Origin: Enoplolaimus lenunculus
Lineage: Eukaryota > Nematoda > Enoplea > Enoplida > Thoracostomopsidae
Assembly (NCBI GenBank): GCA_030248215.1
Contig: JASANG010002951.1
Location: 1 to 64,000 of the forward strand
Direction: 5' to 3'
DNA length: 64,000 nucleotides
A model generated the notes under the pieces. That model was not told where the DNA came from and made no database searches. It was given only the letters and a program-made list of their open reading frames with translations. Made by a program: the position numbers and the translations under genes. Below, piece after piece: positions 45,595 to 58,400 of the stretch (positions within the stretch are counted from its first letter, which is position 1; every line of letters begins with the position of its first letter).

Positions 45595-45830
45595 AAGCTC
45601 GTATTCTCAAATGTGTGTAGCACCTATTACCAGTTGGTGATAGGTCGTGTAACTTTCGAAGCTGGGAATAGTGAGGTTTGAAATTCAGCACATTTATTGC
45701 TTTCGACTTTGTCTGCTATTGTACAAATTTTTTATATCTGTAATTGCACCAGTTCGTTAGTTTGAAAACCTATTACTAACTGGTAATAGGTGCTATATGC
45801 ATTTGAGAATATGGGTACTGAAATTAGGTT
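45595..45830. mobile_element. MITE, TAGCACCTATTACC inverted ends
   Basis: TATTCTCAAATGTGTGTAGC and ACCTATTACCAGTTGGTGAT at the left are mirrored by ACTGGTAATAGGTGCTATAT and GCATTTGAGAATATGGG at the right. Fragments of the family lie near 4.3 and 24.3 kb. Confidence 0.65.
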
Positions 45831-45915
45831 CTTTTTGTTTTGAACCGTGAAATGCATAGCAGATATTTGATTTTAAGGTTGTTAGGGTCTCGTGGGTAGT
45901 CAACTGTTTATTAGC

Positions 45916-46358
45916 AGGGATGTCCCGATAACAAAATTTTTGCCCATGGCGATACCGATGCCGAGTTTTGTTTTGAAATTTTCCCGATGCCGAAACAATG
46001 CCGATGCCGATTCCAACGTTAGTACACCATGCGTAATAAACAGATAGGATATGTACTATATTAAATGATTATGTGAAGACTTAAAAAACCATAACCATCA
46101 TAAACGATTATAATTCTATAAGAACACTTCATTTCAATTAATTTTTTCAAACACAAACGAAAGAGAGACAACAGTTTTGCAAACCAGACACACTGATACG
46201 CGCCCAGAAATGAAATTGATAGCATTCCAACTGACTGTTATGTGCAAAAAGTATCGGCAAAGTATCGACAATTTTTTTGCAGTGTCGACGCCGATGCCGA
46301 TACTCACAAAAAGTGTCGGTTATTACCGATGCCCATGCCGATTAATCGGCACATCCCT
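45916..46358. mobile_element. MITE with CGATGC arrays (copy 3, ends intact)
   Basis: It opens AGGGATGTCCCGATAAC and closes AATCGGCACATCCCTA, with CCGATGCCGATGCCGA arrays inside both ends. The middle matches copy 2 closely. Confidence 0.72.
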
Positions 46359-46954
46359 ATTTATTAGTAAATAAAAATTGATTTTTTAGACTTTTTTGGA
46401 TTCGAATGCCAGCCCTGCCCTTCACGAGTTTCCTATCTCGAATGGCCATGTCTTTGGGTGCAACTTAACAGGTCCGCAACCACGGAATTGCTACCAGAAG
46501 GGGTCGAGACATTTTTAGGGTAGAAAGCAAAGTTTTCCTAATAACGAATTCTACTGTTATCAGTAGATGTTTTGGCCGGGGGGGGAGGGTGAAGATGTCT
46601 GTAGCAGATGTGAGTTACCCCGTGCGTTTGTAAATTTGAGAGTTAAATTAACGTATTTGAGTTGAACAGCGAACGTAAAACCGTGAGAATGTTTTGAATT
46701 TAAATGTGGCAGAATCGCGTCAAGCCGCTTTAGGTTTCAATAGTTCAATTGAACTAAACGTGTGACAGTTTTCGGGCGTGAAATTTGAAACTATGAAACT
46801 GTGAGAAATCGGTGGCGTGGCCGGGAAGTATTTATTTTTCGATTTGAAGTGAGTCCCGAGTGAGAGAGACGTGGGTGAATCGTTGAGATGTTATCTCAGA
46901 AGGAATATAATAAGGTACCGTAAAGGGTCATGGGTCGCGCAGTCAGGCTGCAAA

Positions 46955-47357
46955 GCTGAACACGATTATATCGGAATCGGACCAGCAAATTGATACCGGA
47001 ATCGGAATCGGAAGTACAACGTTTGTGACTATACGGATAATTTGTATTAATAAGTATAATATTGATTTAGGATGTCTGTTGGCTGGCAACAATTCTCAAA
47101 AACGTCGCGTGAGCAAATTGACAATCATTTTTTGCTCTGTAAAGCTAAACTACAATCAATTATTGATAAGTTAACTCGTCGAAAACAATTTAATAGATGA
47201 ATGATGCAGAATTTTTAAACAACATATCACAACAAGTAGGCCTAAATTTAAAATGTGGAAATTCCGATTCCGATTGATTGTGGAATCCGAATCGGAATCA
47301 GAATTCGTTTTGAATCGGAATTCTAATCGGAATCGGAATTCCGTTTACACCCCTGTC
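46955..47357. mobile_element. MITE with AATCGG arrays (copy 2, inverted)
   Basis: The sequence is largely the reverse complement of the element at 38.2 kb, including AATTATTGATAAGTTAA and CACAACAAGTAGGCC. It ends in an array of GGAATC words and TTTACACCCCTG. Confidence 0.68.
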
Positions 47358-47693
47358 GCGTAGAAGTCGTACCGGCCGCAGTCAGGAGTTGACTACGGAA
47401 TAACAGTAAAAGGAGTAGATGTGTTACAGTTGGACAGTACAACTCTGCTGCAATAAATCGGTAGTAAAACAGGGTAAAAGATGAAAGCAATACAGAACCG
47501 TGAACAAAGGTATGTCACAAATTGGTGTCTGACACGGAAAAATATTTTGTATCGTTGAAATTCAGGGGTGAATATATGAGACGTTCCTTTGAGAGGGAGG
47601 TGTTGACCTTTTGTTCGTCGTTAGCTTGTTATTTTTTGGAAATCGACATATCCTTGGGCTGAAGGTGATGTACGTATGGCTGAAAGTGATGTA

Positions 47694-47872
47694 TGTGCAA
47701 CATATGTTAACATAATATATAATATACATAATATATATTATTTATACGTATATAATATATATTGTTTATATATAACATATAATATATATTATTTACATAT
47801 ATAATATATATTATTTGTATATAATATATTATTGATATATAACATATCTATTATATATGTATGTATGTATGT
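47694..47872. repeat. AT-rich microsatellite
   Basis: Repeats of TATATAATATATATTATTTA and a closing (TATG)n run. It is probably a simple-sequence expansion. Confidence 0.75.
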
Positions 47873-48029
47873 ATTTGGCACACTTTTGATCCCAGTGGCC
47901 GAAAAAATTTTCGACAACATTAAAACAAATTTGGTGTTAGGACTGTAATTTTCCCGATAGCCGTCCCGGTGAGTGTTTTTGCCCCCTCAGCAAAGTGTTG
48001 AAAATTCATGGTTGCTGGGTTCATATGGG

Positions 48030-48205
48030 TAGAGACCGAGCGGAACAGAAACAGGAACCGGAATTTGAAATAATTTTCATCACCCAATTACTGTGGGACT
48101 TCTTAAAAAACGTGTGTAAATTAATTATTTGCCACAAAACCTTAAAAATTCCGGTTCCTGCATCTTTGAATGCAGGAACAGGAACCGGAACAGGATATGA
48201 ATAAA
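48030..48205. mobile_element. Small CCGGAA-related element
   Basis: GAGCGGAACAGAAACAGGAA and TGCAGGAACAGGAACCGGAA bracket a middle shared with 25.9 and 38.96 kb (AATTATTTGCCACAAAACC). Confidence 0.55.
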
Positions 48206-48550
48206 TGGCTGGATTTAATTTTTTTGCATATTTGAGCTTCTCCTGACTACCCTGAGTCATTTCAATGTGGATATTTCGAAATACAGTTTAAGATTTCAAA
48301 TCGTGTACGAGAAGACTATCAAAAAAACAGCGAGCCAACACTAAGATTGGTATCGGTTTAAATCTCAGCAGGTGATGGATATTTAAATATGATTATAGGC
48401 GGGTGTTAAATTAATTTAAAAATAATGAAAAAGTTTTGAACTAAATATAGCTTGTAGTCTGGTAGGAATAGAACGTTATGAGAGAGAGGTATTTTCCGAC
48501 TTGTATATATAAATAGATAGCAACATACGTATTTTGTGGTTAGTAACAGA

Positions 48551-48725
48551 ATTAGGGTTGCACTATACTTGTAGTACGTCGCCGTCCGTCACCGTGCGGT
48601 ATCGAAAGTGTATTACTCACGAACGATGGTGTCCGACGGCGTCGGACGGTGACGGGCGGCGCCATACTGGTGACGGACGGGGCCGGCCGGATGATGGTGC
48701 CGCACGCTATCAAAAGTATTGCATA
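48551..48725. mobile_element. Hairpin MITE, AGGGTTGCGC family (copy 3)
   Basis: TTAGGGTTGCACTATACTTG marks the left end. CGTCCGTCACCGTGCGGTAT and GGTGACGGACGGG are complementary GC-rich segments. Confidence 0.55.
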
Positions 48726-48772
48726 TCAGCGTAATGCACAGGTTGGACTGAATTATATATACGACTACACAC

Positions 48773-49186
48773 CAGGGTGCAACCGGAATTCTGGTTCCGG
48801 CAATTTTTGACCTTCAGGTTCTGGTTCCGGTGAAGTTTTACCGGAATTGAATGTTCCGGTGTTAAATTTTTGTCGGTGGAAATAAAGAAATTTTGCTAAA
48901 AAAATAACGATAAAAATTAAGTAGATTTCAATCGTAAAGTATATACAAACCTTGACAATCTGCGAAAATAAACAATGGAAGGTAGATGGCGCTTCGGTGG
49001 ATTATGAAAATCTAAAATACAGAAGGTAAAGTGAATAGCAATCTCCAGAGCTAGGGTTATTTCACCAATAATATTGCAAAAAAGAAAATTCAAATGAATT
49101 TTTTGGTGGCATGTATTTTTCATTTTCTGGTTCCGTTCATTTTTTCAAATTCCGGTTCGGGTAATTGTAATTCAGGTTGCACCCTG
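48773..49186. mobile_element. CCGGAA-family MITE (copy 3)
   Basis: Ends CAGGGTGCAACCGGAATTC and GTTGCACCCTG. The middle is inverted relative to 22.4 kb and shares CGGAGG/ATTATGAAAATC-type words. Confidence 0.7.
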
Positions 49187-50109
49187 CTACACACGTATTT
49201 GAATTGCTGCATAAACAATACCGGAACCGGATACTTAAATGCATATTTCAACAAAAAGTTATATACACTTAATCGCGAAGTCGGCTTCTTGAAGTGCTTA
49301 TATTTGACATTTATAACAGAATTCACAGCGATATATTATTGTTTACGTCCATAAGTAACAGAATAATTTAGAGTTATGCTATACTTTGTAGCAGGAAGTG
49401 TCCGAAATCCCGTTTCGGTCAAGGTGGCACCGAAGCCACGATTTGACCGAATTCGAATCTTTGCTGCCACGCTGGTTCCGGATAAATATAGGGCGAAAAA
49501 TCGACATTACAGTGGAACGTGGAACAGACTTGATAAACCTGCACAACCATACAGAAAATAGAAAGCGCCCTAGCAAAAGTTACTTTTGTTGATATCAAAT
49601 CAAGCAACTGTACTTAAAACATTTTGACATTATTTATTCCGTATATGAATCTGGCGTTGGGTTAAATGTAATGCCTTCAGGTGAAAAATTAAAGTTAAGA
49701 GTGAAAGCGTTGTCAAGGAAATAAGAAGTTTTGATTGGAGCGGTCTGATTAGCAGGGCCGAAGCAGCCGCCCCCCATGCCTCCATTTGGGGTGGCATCCC
49801 GAAAAGCGGCCCCATTCCTGAATTTTGGGGCACCAACCCTAGGTTGCTCCGGCACTGGTGATTAGTTTTGGTTTAGGGTCGGAATCTAAGTGATGCTCAG
49901 GAATCTACGACAATTCGACGACTGTCATGAAGCGCTAAAGCCTAACAATGAATCTTAGCACAATACTAAGCCTAAGTCTAAGCCGAAGGATAATAATGGG
50001 TGATGAATTGTCGAGTCGATGAAATTTGGGATTACAAAGTTAAAAAAATTCAAATTTTATTTAATTAAACCCCTGACAAACCGTGAAAACTGCAAAAACA
50101 CTGAAAATA

Positions 50110-50415
50110 CCATTGATTATGTAAGTATTATTGTAAAACCGGATATCCGGTACAGGCAAGAAATTGAAATCTATATATTAATAAACTATTATTTATGACC
50201 AAAATCGCAATATTTGGCTGCGAATTTTGTTCGAAATCATAAACATATACTTCAAAAAGCTAATAAATAAGTAAGGCTGTTGTAGAAACAAAGTAGAACG
50301 CATCATAGCAAGTAGAATATACGAAATTAGCGTGATAAAATTTAAATTTTTGCTGAAATAATATGCATTTGAATATCCGGTGTCGGTATTGTTTGGTATC
50401 CGGTGGAACCCTGGC
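50110..50415. mobile_element. Element with CCGGATATCCGG ends
   Basis: AAACCGGATATCCGGTACAG at the left and GAATATCCGGTGTCGG with GGTATCCGGTGGAACCCTGG at the right enclose an AT-rich middle. It looks like a distant CCGGAA-family relative. Confidence 0.5.
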
Positions 50416-50527
50416 ATACTCGCTCGCAAAGTATGTTTTACTCGAAATTGTACTTAAGTAATGTCTTTGCCATTCCGCTATTTATCTTGTTTGAATACTT
50501 ATATAATATCCACACATATATGTATAT

Positions 50528-50979
50528 CAGGGTGCAACCGGAATTCAGGTTCCTGTTCCGGCATTTGTGTCACCTTCCGGTTCCGGTAAATTTTTACCGG
50601 AATTCAAAATGCCGGTATTTAAATTTGGTAGGTAGAAATTAAGATATCTTACAAAAAAATGACGATGATAGATTTCATTAGTATTGTATGCAAATTTTGA
50701 CAATCGCCGAAAATAAACCATCGAAGGTAAATTTCGCTTCCGTGAATTACCAAAGTCTAAAATACAGCAGCTGAACTGAATACCTATCTCCATCTAAGGT
50801 TATTTCACCATGAAAATTGCAAAAAAGAAAATTAAAATGAATTTTTCGGTGACATGCATTTTTTATTTTCCGGTTCCGGTCATTTTTTCAAATTCCGATT
50901 CCGGTAATTTTTCAAATTCCAATTCCGGTAATTTTCTCAAATTCCGGTTCCGGTAAATTGTAATTCCGGTTGCACCCTG
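50528..50979. mobile_element. CCGGAA-family MITE (copy 4)
   Basis: Ends CAGGGTGCAACCGGAATTC and TAATTCCGGTTGCACCCTG. The right-hand array has three or four GGTTCCGGT.AATTT units and is longer than in other copies. Confidence 0.75.
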
Positions 50980-51329
50980 AATATAATATATACATATATA
51001 TCAATCACAAACCGGACTTGTGACATCGAGTTTTTTTGTGTTTTGGTGTATTATGTGTGTATATATATTATGTTAATACGTTGAATTAAATTCATTTTGG
51101 AATTTCAAATTGCAGCTAATCGTTAAATATTTATACTTTAGTTAGTGTTACAATGAGGAATTTTACAAAAAAGACGATTATTAAAGTAATATACCCTCAT
51201 TTTTGATGGGGGAACAGCAACACTGGCGATGGGTTCTATTTTAGAAAAGTATTCTAAAAATACTAAGGTGACTGAATAGCATTTGTAAAGTATATATACA
51301 TTGTAGTATATGTAATTAATGTTACTTTT

Positions 51330-51495
51330 AGGGGCGTAAACAGTAGATTAAGCGTATTCCTATGCCTAAGCCTAAGTCTAAGCGTTACAAAAATGTGCTC
51401 CTAAGTCTAAGTCTAAACAAAAAATGTAATCTAGAATCTAAACCTACTCTTTTATAAACCTGCCAGAAACCTGGACGCCCCTTAAAATAACATAG
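51330..51495. mobile_element. TTAGGC-family MITE, second subfamily
   Basis: It opens TTAGGGGCGTAAACAGTAG and closes GGACGCCCCTTAAAATAAC, with CCTAAGCCTAAG arrays inside. Related ends lie near 33.7 and 62.7 kb. Confidence 0.55.
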
Positions 51496-51857
51496 GCCGT
51501 GCTGATTATATATACGTACAATTCGGTGTGTAAAAAGTATAGGTATGTGCTGTGAAAATTTCTAGTTTCGATTCTGATTCTGATATAAGTCCAGTTCGGT
51601 TTTGCATCCTGATAAATGACAGTACGGTTCTAAAATGAATTACGTTCGTACAAACCGAAAAAATACTGTTTGCTTTTCGCAGTTGTGCGCAGAAAACAAT
51701 GTCATTGCATATTAGCTGTATTTTCGTCTTCCTGGCTTTGGGCTGGTTACGTTTCGTACATTTTTAGTATGGGATTTTTATTTTTATTGTATTTTAAGTT
51801 AAGCATTTTGTTTTTCATATTGAAATTTATTATATATACATACATATATATTATATA

Positions 51858-51934
51858 TCAGCGTGCAAACCAAAGTTACAATTTACCGGAAGCGGAAGTT
51901 GAGAAATGCCGGAACCGGAATTTTGGTTGCACCC
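51858..51934. mobile_element. CCGGAA-family mini-copy
   Basis: Only the two ends and one array remain (CAGCGTGCAAACCAAAGTTA ... TTTTGGTTGCACCCTTA), as if the whole middle had dropped out. Confidence 0.5.
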
Positions 51935-52449
51935 TTATATATGCGTATATATTGAAATGCACTGAATGGATGTATATAATGATGAAACGAACTTTTTTTC
52001 GGCTTTACGAAAGATTAGAGTTTATTGCAGCTGTTTGTTTACAGTGCAGTCTTGTTTGCAGTTTATTGTGATGCATTTAGTGATAACATAGTGCAGTTTG
52101 AAATGTTGTTGTTAGTTACGTACGTTTTGCACAATTGCAATTGAGCAATTTGTTTCGCGTATTGTTGTCAAGCATGTTTAGTTTATTGCTGGTTGTCGTC
52201 ATGTTGTATTGTTATGTTGTATTGTAATTTTTTTATTTCGAAATGGTTTCGGGTGATTTGCCAGAACGATGCCAAAAGCCAGTAATTGAATTGGGTGTTT
52301 CGAAGTATATCATGTACTCGTATTTGTCGGTACAGTACGTTGTTAAGCCGGATTTTAATTGAAGTTTTCAAATTTTAGTGTTTTTCCGACGTAATAAATA
52401 AGTTTAAATATATAATATTTATGTATATGTAAATAAAATACTTAATTGC

Positions 52450-52458
52450 CTATAAAGC
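52450..52458 (+). promoter_or_regulatory. TATA-like box before palmitoyltransferase gene
   Basis: CTATAAAGC lies about 38 bases upstream of the ATG. Its position would force a very short 5' UTR, so it may be chance. Confidence 0.2.
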
Positions 52459-52489
52459 ATAGCATGCACTTGCTGGTGTTAACGTCGCA

Positions 52490-55400
52490 ATGGCAACGAC
52501 GCATACTTTGGGTCAGTCATCATCGAATGTAACTGCTGCAGGAACAACAGGAACAACAACAACAACAGCACCAGCAACAACAACAACAACAACAAATGAA
52601 ACGAGCAACGAACGAGTTCGATATACGGTGCCACAACAACAATCGACTCTTGGTTCACCAACACTGAATAGTTCTCCTGTTGACGCAACAGGAGCGCTAA
52701 CAACTGGAGGTCTTCATCATGAGAATAGGAGTGGCAATGGTGTTGCGCGAGGGACATCATCGCCAAAACAACGTAAATGGCAAACGTTTCCAGGACGAGT
52801 CAAGTTTTATTGTAACGGGAAGTTGGTATCGGCACGGCAAACAGGAGTGTTCTATTTTACGCTGGTGCTTATCGTTGTGACGATGGTGTTGTTTTTTGTG
52901 TTTGAGTGAGTTTCAGTAACTGCCGGTCAGAATGCAAAGCGGAACTGGATTATACCGGAATCGGAATCGGAACAGCAAATTTATACCGCAATCGGAAACG
53001 GAAAACAAATTTGTACAACGAAAAACAAGGTATATTGATTATAAAACCGGGTAGCTGTCTGTCTCTAAACGGGGCTTCAGTGACCTTGGATATATGTATA
53101 TATGTTTTTTCATGAAGGTTATGAACGAATTAAGTTGAAATTATGTGAACGAATTATGTTAAAATTATGAATTGTTTTGTTTTTTATGTTATTTTTATGT
53201 TATAATTTTCTTTTTGTTTTCAGTGCCAAATTTCTATTTACTGAGCTCAGTCCTGCGATTCCGATCATTGCTGGTGCGTTAACGTTGTTTGTTCTGGTCA
53301 GTCTGTTACGAACCAGTTGTACCGATCCAGGGTTTATACCACGAGCGGGGCCAGCGGAAGCGTTTGAAATTGAACGGCAAGCTGCATTAGGTAGGTAATT
53401 GATTTGTTGCATTAGGTAATTGTTTGGTTGCATTAGGTAATTGATTTGTTGCATTAGGTAATTGATTTGTTGCATTAGGTAATTGATTTGTTGCATTAGG
53501 TAATTGATTTGTTGCATTAGGTAATTGGTTTGTTGCATTAGGTAATTGATTTGTTGCATTAGGTAATTGATTTGTTGCATTAGGTAATTGATTTGTTGCA
53601 TTAGGTAATTGATTTGTTGCATTAGGTAATTGATTTGTTGCATTAGGTAATTGATTTGTTGCATTAGGAAATTGATTTGTTGCATTAGGTAATTGATTTG
53701 TTGCATTAGGTAATTGATTTGTTGCATTAGGTAATTGATTTGTTGCATTAGGTAATTGATTTGTTGCATTAGGTAATTGATTTGTTGCATTAGGTAATTG
53801 ATTTGTTGCATTAGGCAATTGATTTGTTGCATTAGGTAATTGATTTGTTGCATTAGGTAATTGATTTGTTGCATTAGGTAATTGATTTGCTGCATTAGGT
53901 AATTGATTTGTTGCATTAGGTAATTGATTTGTTGCATTAGGTAATTGATTTGTTGCATTAGGTAATTGATTTGTTGCATTAGGTAATTGATTTGTTGCAT
54001 TAGGTAATTGATTTGTTGCATTAGGTAATTGATTTGTTGCATTAGGTAATTGATTTGTTGCATTGGGTAATTGATTTGTTGCATTAGGTAATTGATTTGT
54101 TGCATTAGGTAATTGATTTGTTGCATTAGGTAATTGATTTATCTATGGTGGAATAAAATGGATAGTGGTCATAATGTCACATACGGAAACCGTTTTGGTG
54201 TGAATTATTTTTCCTTAATTTAGGCTTCGGTTCGCTCTCCGGGGCTAACACGTTTTTACCGGAGCCTAATGGGGGCCAGTTTTCATATACAATCCTTAAT
54301 CGACTCGCATGAAAAACAATCTTATCACGCTTTGGTTTGTTTGAAAACACTATTACATACATTAAATTATAAGCGCACACTGTATAAAAAAATGTCAAAT
54401 GTTACATACGTATCGTGAGTGTTATTGCTTTACTGCAATATGAATATACGGGCCCATAGCCAGCTCACCCTGCTGAGGAGTGGGAAAACAAGTTTAGGAG
54501 GGGCACGCGGCACGGATGGGCAGTTTCAAACTCGGTCTCTATTTTTTGAGTCTCGGTGGTTTGCAAATCGCGGTCAAAGAGGCGAAAAAGCTATAAACAA
54601 TTAACTGAGCTAGTTTGAGTGGATGAAAGGACGCAGCAATGTTTTGCTCGTATTTTAGTCTCAATGTACATGGGTGAGCCAATAAAAAATTGGGTACTTG
54701 TTTACTTCATTCAACACTATGACTGTATTAATACAGTCTCAAGTTCCCTCAAAGCGATTATCCTTCTACATTATGTCATGGATGGCTTAGGTTTAGGTTT
54801 ACGCTTCAGCTTAGGTATGGGGGTGGGGAAGTAAACAAGTGAATAAAGCTGCACAACGCTTGCAAAGTGACTGAGCGTTTTGCAGGGTTGATCATCAAAG
54901 TAATGTTTTCATTAATATTGGCATTGATGGTCGCATATAATCCGCTTAGGTTCAGTTTCATATGGGCGCAACGTCTGTGATAATTGGAATTAGAGTTAGT
55001 TATGTGAAAGTTTTCAATCGCTGAGTTTGTGCCACCATTCGTAAGTGGTAAATAAAGTAAAAAATACAGCTTGGCTTCCATATTAGTTTAATTGTGTGAA
55101 TTAAACGGCAATTCTGAGCAGATAAAAAATATTCAAAACTTTTGTTAGAAAAATTATTTTATTTTCGGTGACGGCTAAGAATTCATCGAGACCGAGACCA
55201 GGGTGCAACCGGAATTCCGGTTCCGGTTCCGGCAATTTTCCACCTTCCGGTTCCGGTAAATTTTTACCGGATTTAAAAATTCCGGTATTATAATTTGGCC
55301 GTTTTCTTAACTTTGCTAATTTTTAAGAATCTCTTTTGACAGCCACTTGTACTCCGAATATAAGCCATTGATGGTGGATTTCACTTCAGTCGATGATGAA

Positions 55401-58400
55401 AATCTAAAATACAGCAAATAAAATAAATACCTATGTTCGACTAAGGTTATTTCACAAATAATAGAGCAAAAAATAAGATTAAAATGAAATTTTTGGTGAA
55501 ATGCATTTTTCATTTTCCGGTTCCGGTTCCGGTAAAATTTTCAAATTCCGGTTCCGGTTCCGGTAAATTGTAATTCCGGTTGCACCCTGACCCAGACCAA
55601 AAGTTTCGGTCTCAGTCTCTGTCTCGGTTTCGCTTATTTGACCGAGACCGCCCATCCGTGGTAGCCGTTGAATAAAAGCGGTGCTCAAACGAACGTTTTG
55701 TGGGGGCTGTGCCCTGGGTGCAATCAGTGTTCCAATTCACACCCAGTTTCGATTCAGACGTTCCGATTCAGATTGCAAGTATAATCGGGCTCGGAATTGT
55801 AATTTGTCATTGTTTCAAACGTGTACATTTTGCAGGTTAGAAAATTATCACAGAAACATGAATAAGACGCACTCTACATCCGGCATATTGATCTGGTGCC
55901 TACTAATATACGTACGTACAATAGGACTCAGTATGTAAAATGTATATACTTTGGAAAATTTCAATTGTCCTCTATTTTTGGCATACATAACTCAGTAGGT
56001 TCCTCTGGCTACCACGGGCCCGTGTTTATATTAAAAATCAATTTTACGCATTTATAGACAGTAGCAGTCTGCCAACGGATCAACAACGTCATCCACCTCG
56101 AATGAAAGAAGTTGTGATCAACGATCAGCCAATGAAATTGAAATATTGTTTCACGTGTAAAGCCTATCGGTTGCCGCGGTCGACACACTGTGGCATTTGC
56201 GATTGCTGTGTTGGTAGGTGTATGTGTTTATTTTTTACACATGTGGTACATTTAGGTGGGGAGTTATATTTCAGGTTCGGGTTGAATTTGGTGAAAATTC
56301 GATATCCATCGCCGGTTCCGCAATTTGATATAATTTGTTCAAATTCGAGTTTTTGATTGATTGCGACGAAATCAGTAATAATATTCTAAGCATCCGTAAG
56401 TATTTTGCAAATAATGTTTTGAAGTTTAGTTGAACCGTCAATTTAGGGTAAGGAAAATTTTACAGGCCCGGAATAATCCATTCAATCAAAAAACTTTCGA
56501 GGAGGTTTGCTGTATTTCGATTTCCAATTCTGTTATCCAGTTGTTATTTTTTGTGGTCGAGTTTTTGCTTTGAAAAAAATTTCTCATATCGCCAACGTTT
56601 TTATTTTGTATTGTTTTTTGTCACATACGTAAGTTTTGATTTAAAAATACTATGCTCATTTTTTCATCATGCTGAAGCCATCAAAAGCCACCTTTTCACG
56701 TCAACTTGGTGTACTTATGTTACTGTGCATAAGTCATGAGTTTGAGTCCCATCGCATATGAAGCTAAATCTTCGTGGAAGCCTCTATATGGAACTGCGTA
56801 GCTTAGATGTATTAATGTATTTTTTTATTTTCAGACCGTTTTGATCATCATTGCCCGTGGGTTGGCAACTGTGTAGGCCGCCGTAATTATCGTTTCTTCT
56901 ACATGTTCATTGTTTCTGTTGCGTTTCTTTGCATTTATGTTTTCGCTTGCACTGTTACTCATATTATCCTGGGTAAGTGTTGTTTAAGTAGTGTTGTTTT
57001 TTAATACTGTTTTGGATTAGCGTGTTAGCTCAGTGGTTAAAACAGTGGGACTGGTAAAATCCGTACGTCGTGGGTTCGAGATCAGCGCAGTTTTGGTGAA
57101 GAGTTCGTATTTTACTTGAAACTATGTGTTTTTATGACTTCTGTCCAATCGAAATGTGAATCCAAATACTTGCAAAATTATGACATTCAAAAATTTGAAT
57201 TTTTTGAAAAAAATCAAGTTTGGCTGGTTTCCTGTGTGGCAAAAGGTTCAACATACGTTAGACTGTTCGATGTAAGTTGTTCGATGTAAGTTGGTCGTCT
57301 CCTGGATGTTGCCAAGTAGTTTCATTTGAATAGTACCAAACGACTCTTTAATCTAAGGACTTATGCCGTGGTCCTCTCATAGAGTTAATTGTGGTTGAAT
57401 GGTGTCAATTTGTGTATTTTTTGTATTGATTTTAATTTTTATTTGGGTTGAAACCATTGTGTTTGATTCACGTTTTACATTTTTTTATTTTGTTACAGTT
57501 TTGTTAGTTGTGTTTTGTTTCAGCTTCTAAAGGTGTCGGATTTTTGAAGTGTATGAAAGAAAGTCCTGGAAGATATCCTTTTTTTGCCCAATCAAATCGC
57601 GTTTAGCTTGTAAATTTAAGTTGGAAATATTGGAAGAAAGACGGTATTACGGTTGCGCTATACTTTTGTGTTGACGGCCGGCGAAGTATAGCACAACCCT
57701 TAAGTTTACAATGTTCATTGATAGCGTAGGAATGCATTAAAGGTTTTTAGCAGTACAGTTTTAGAATTGTGGCGAGGTTGAAGTTTTTTAAAAAGTTGCC
57801 GTAGTTTGTCTTGCTTGACGAACAACTGGTTGACGTATGATACGTAATTTATTTGTGAACCTTAAAAAAATCAAAAAATCGCCAGTGTGAATAGAAGTCT
57901 CAGAAGTTTTGTTGGAATTATGTTTCCAACGTTTATTTTGGGTGTGAATTTGGATTTCAAAATTTTGTTTGGTTATTGTTGTCATTGTTATCCTTAACTC
58001 TGAGCCTGATTATTGTTTTACCATCATCGTCGCGCTGGTATGTTTCTTCAGTATTTGGTCTGTGTTGGGATTGGCTGGATTTCATACGTATCTGATATTC
58101 ACCAATCAGACGACAAATGAAGAAGTAAGTGTGCTCCTATTGACTGTTTGCTTCCTATTGGCTGTTTGTTAGACTATTTGAACACAGGCTAAAAGGTGAG
58201 AATGTGGTAAGGGTTGTGAATAGAGTGCAACCTTTTTATACAAAGCTGCTGAAAGTTGGTAAAACGCTAATAATATATATGCACAGGTATGTAGTGAATG
58301 CCAAAAGTTATTCATTTTCTGGGATTATGAATGGTATCAGTCAGTGAACGTTTTGACATTTCGCTAGCCCACTCAAATGAGAGGGGGCTTTTTCGGGGAT

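Noticed and set aside
53200-54126. A 308-residue minus-strand open frame of repeated MQQINYL
   Set aside because: It is the reverse reading of the 21-bp minisatellite; no start context, splice support or non-repeat coding sequence.
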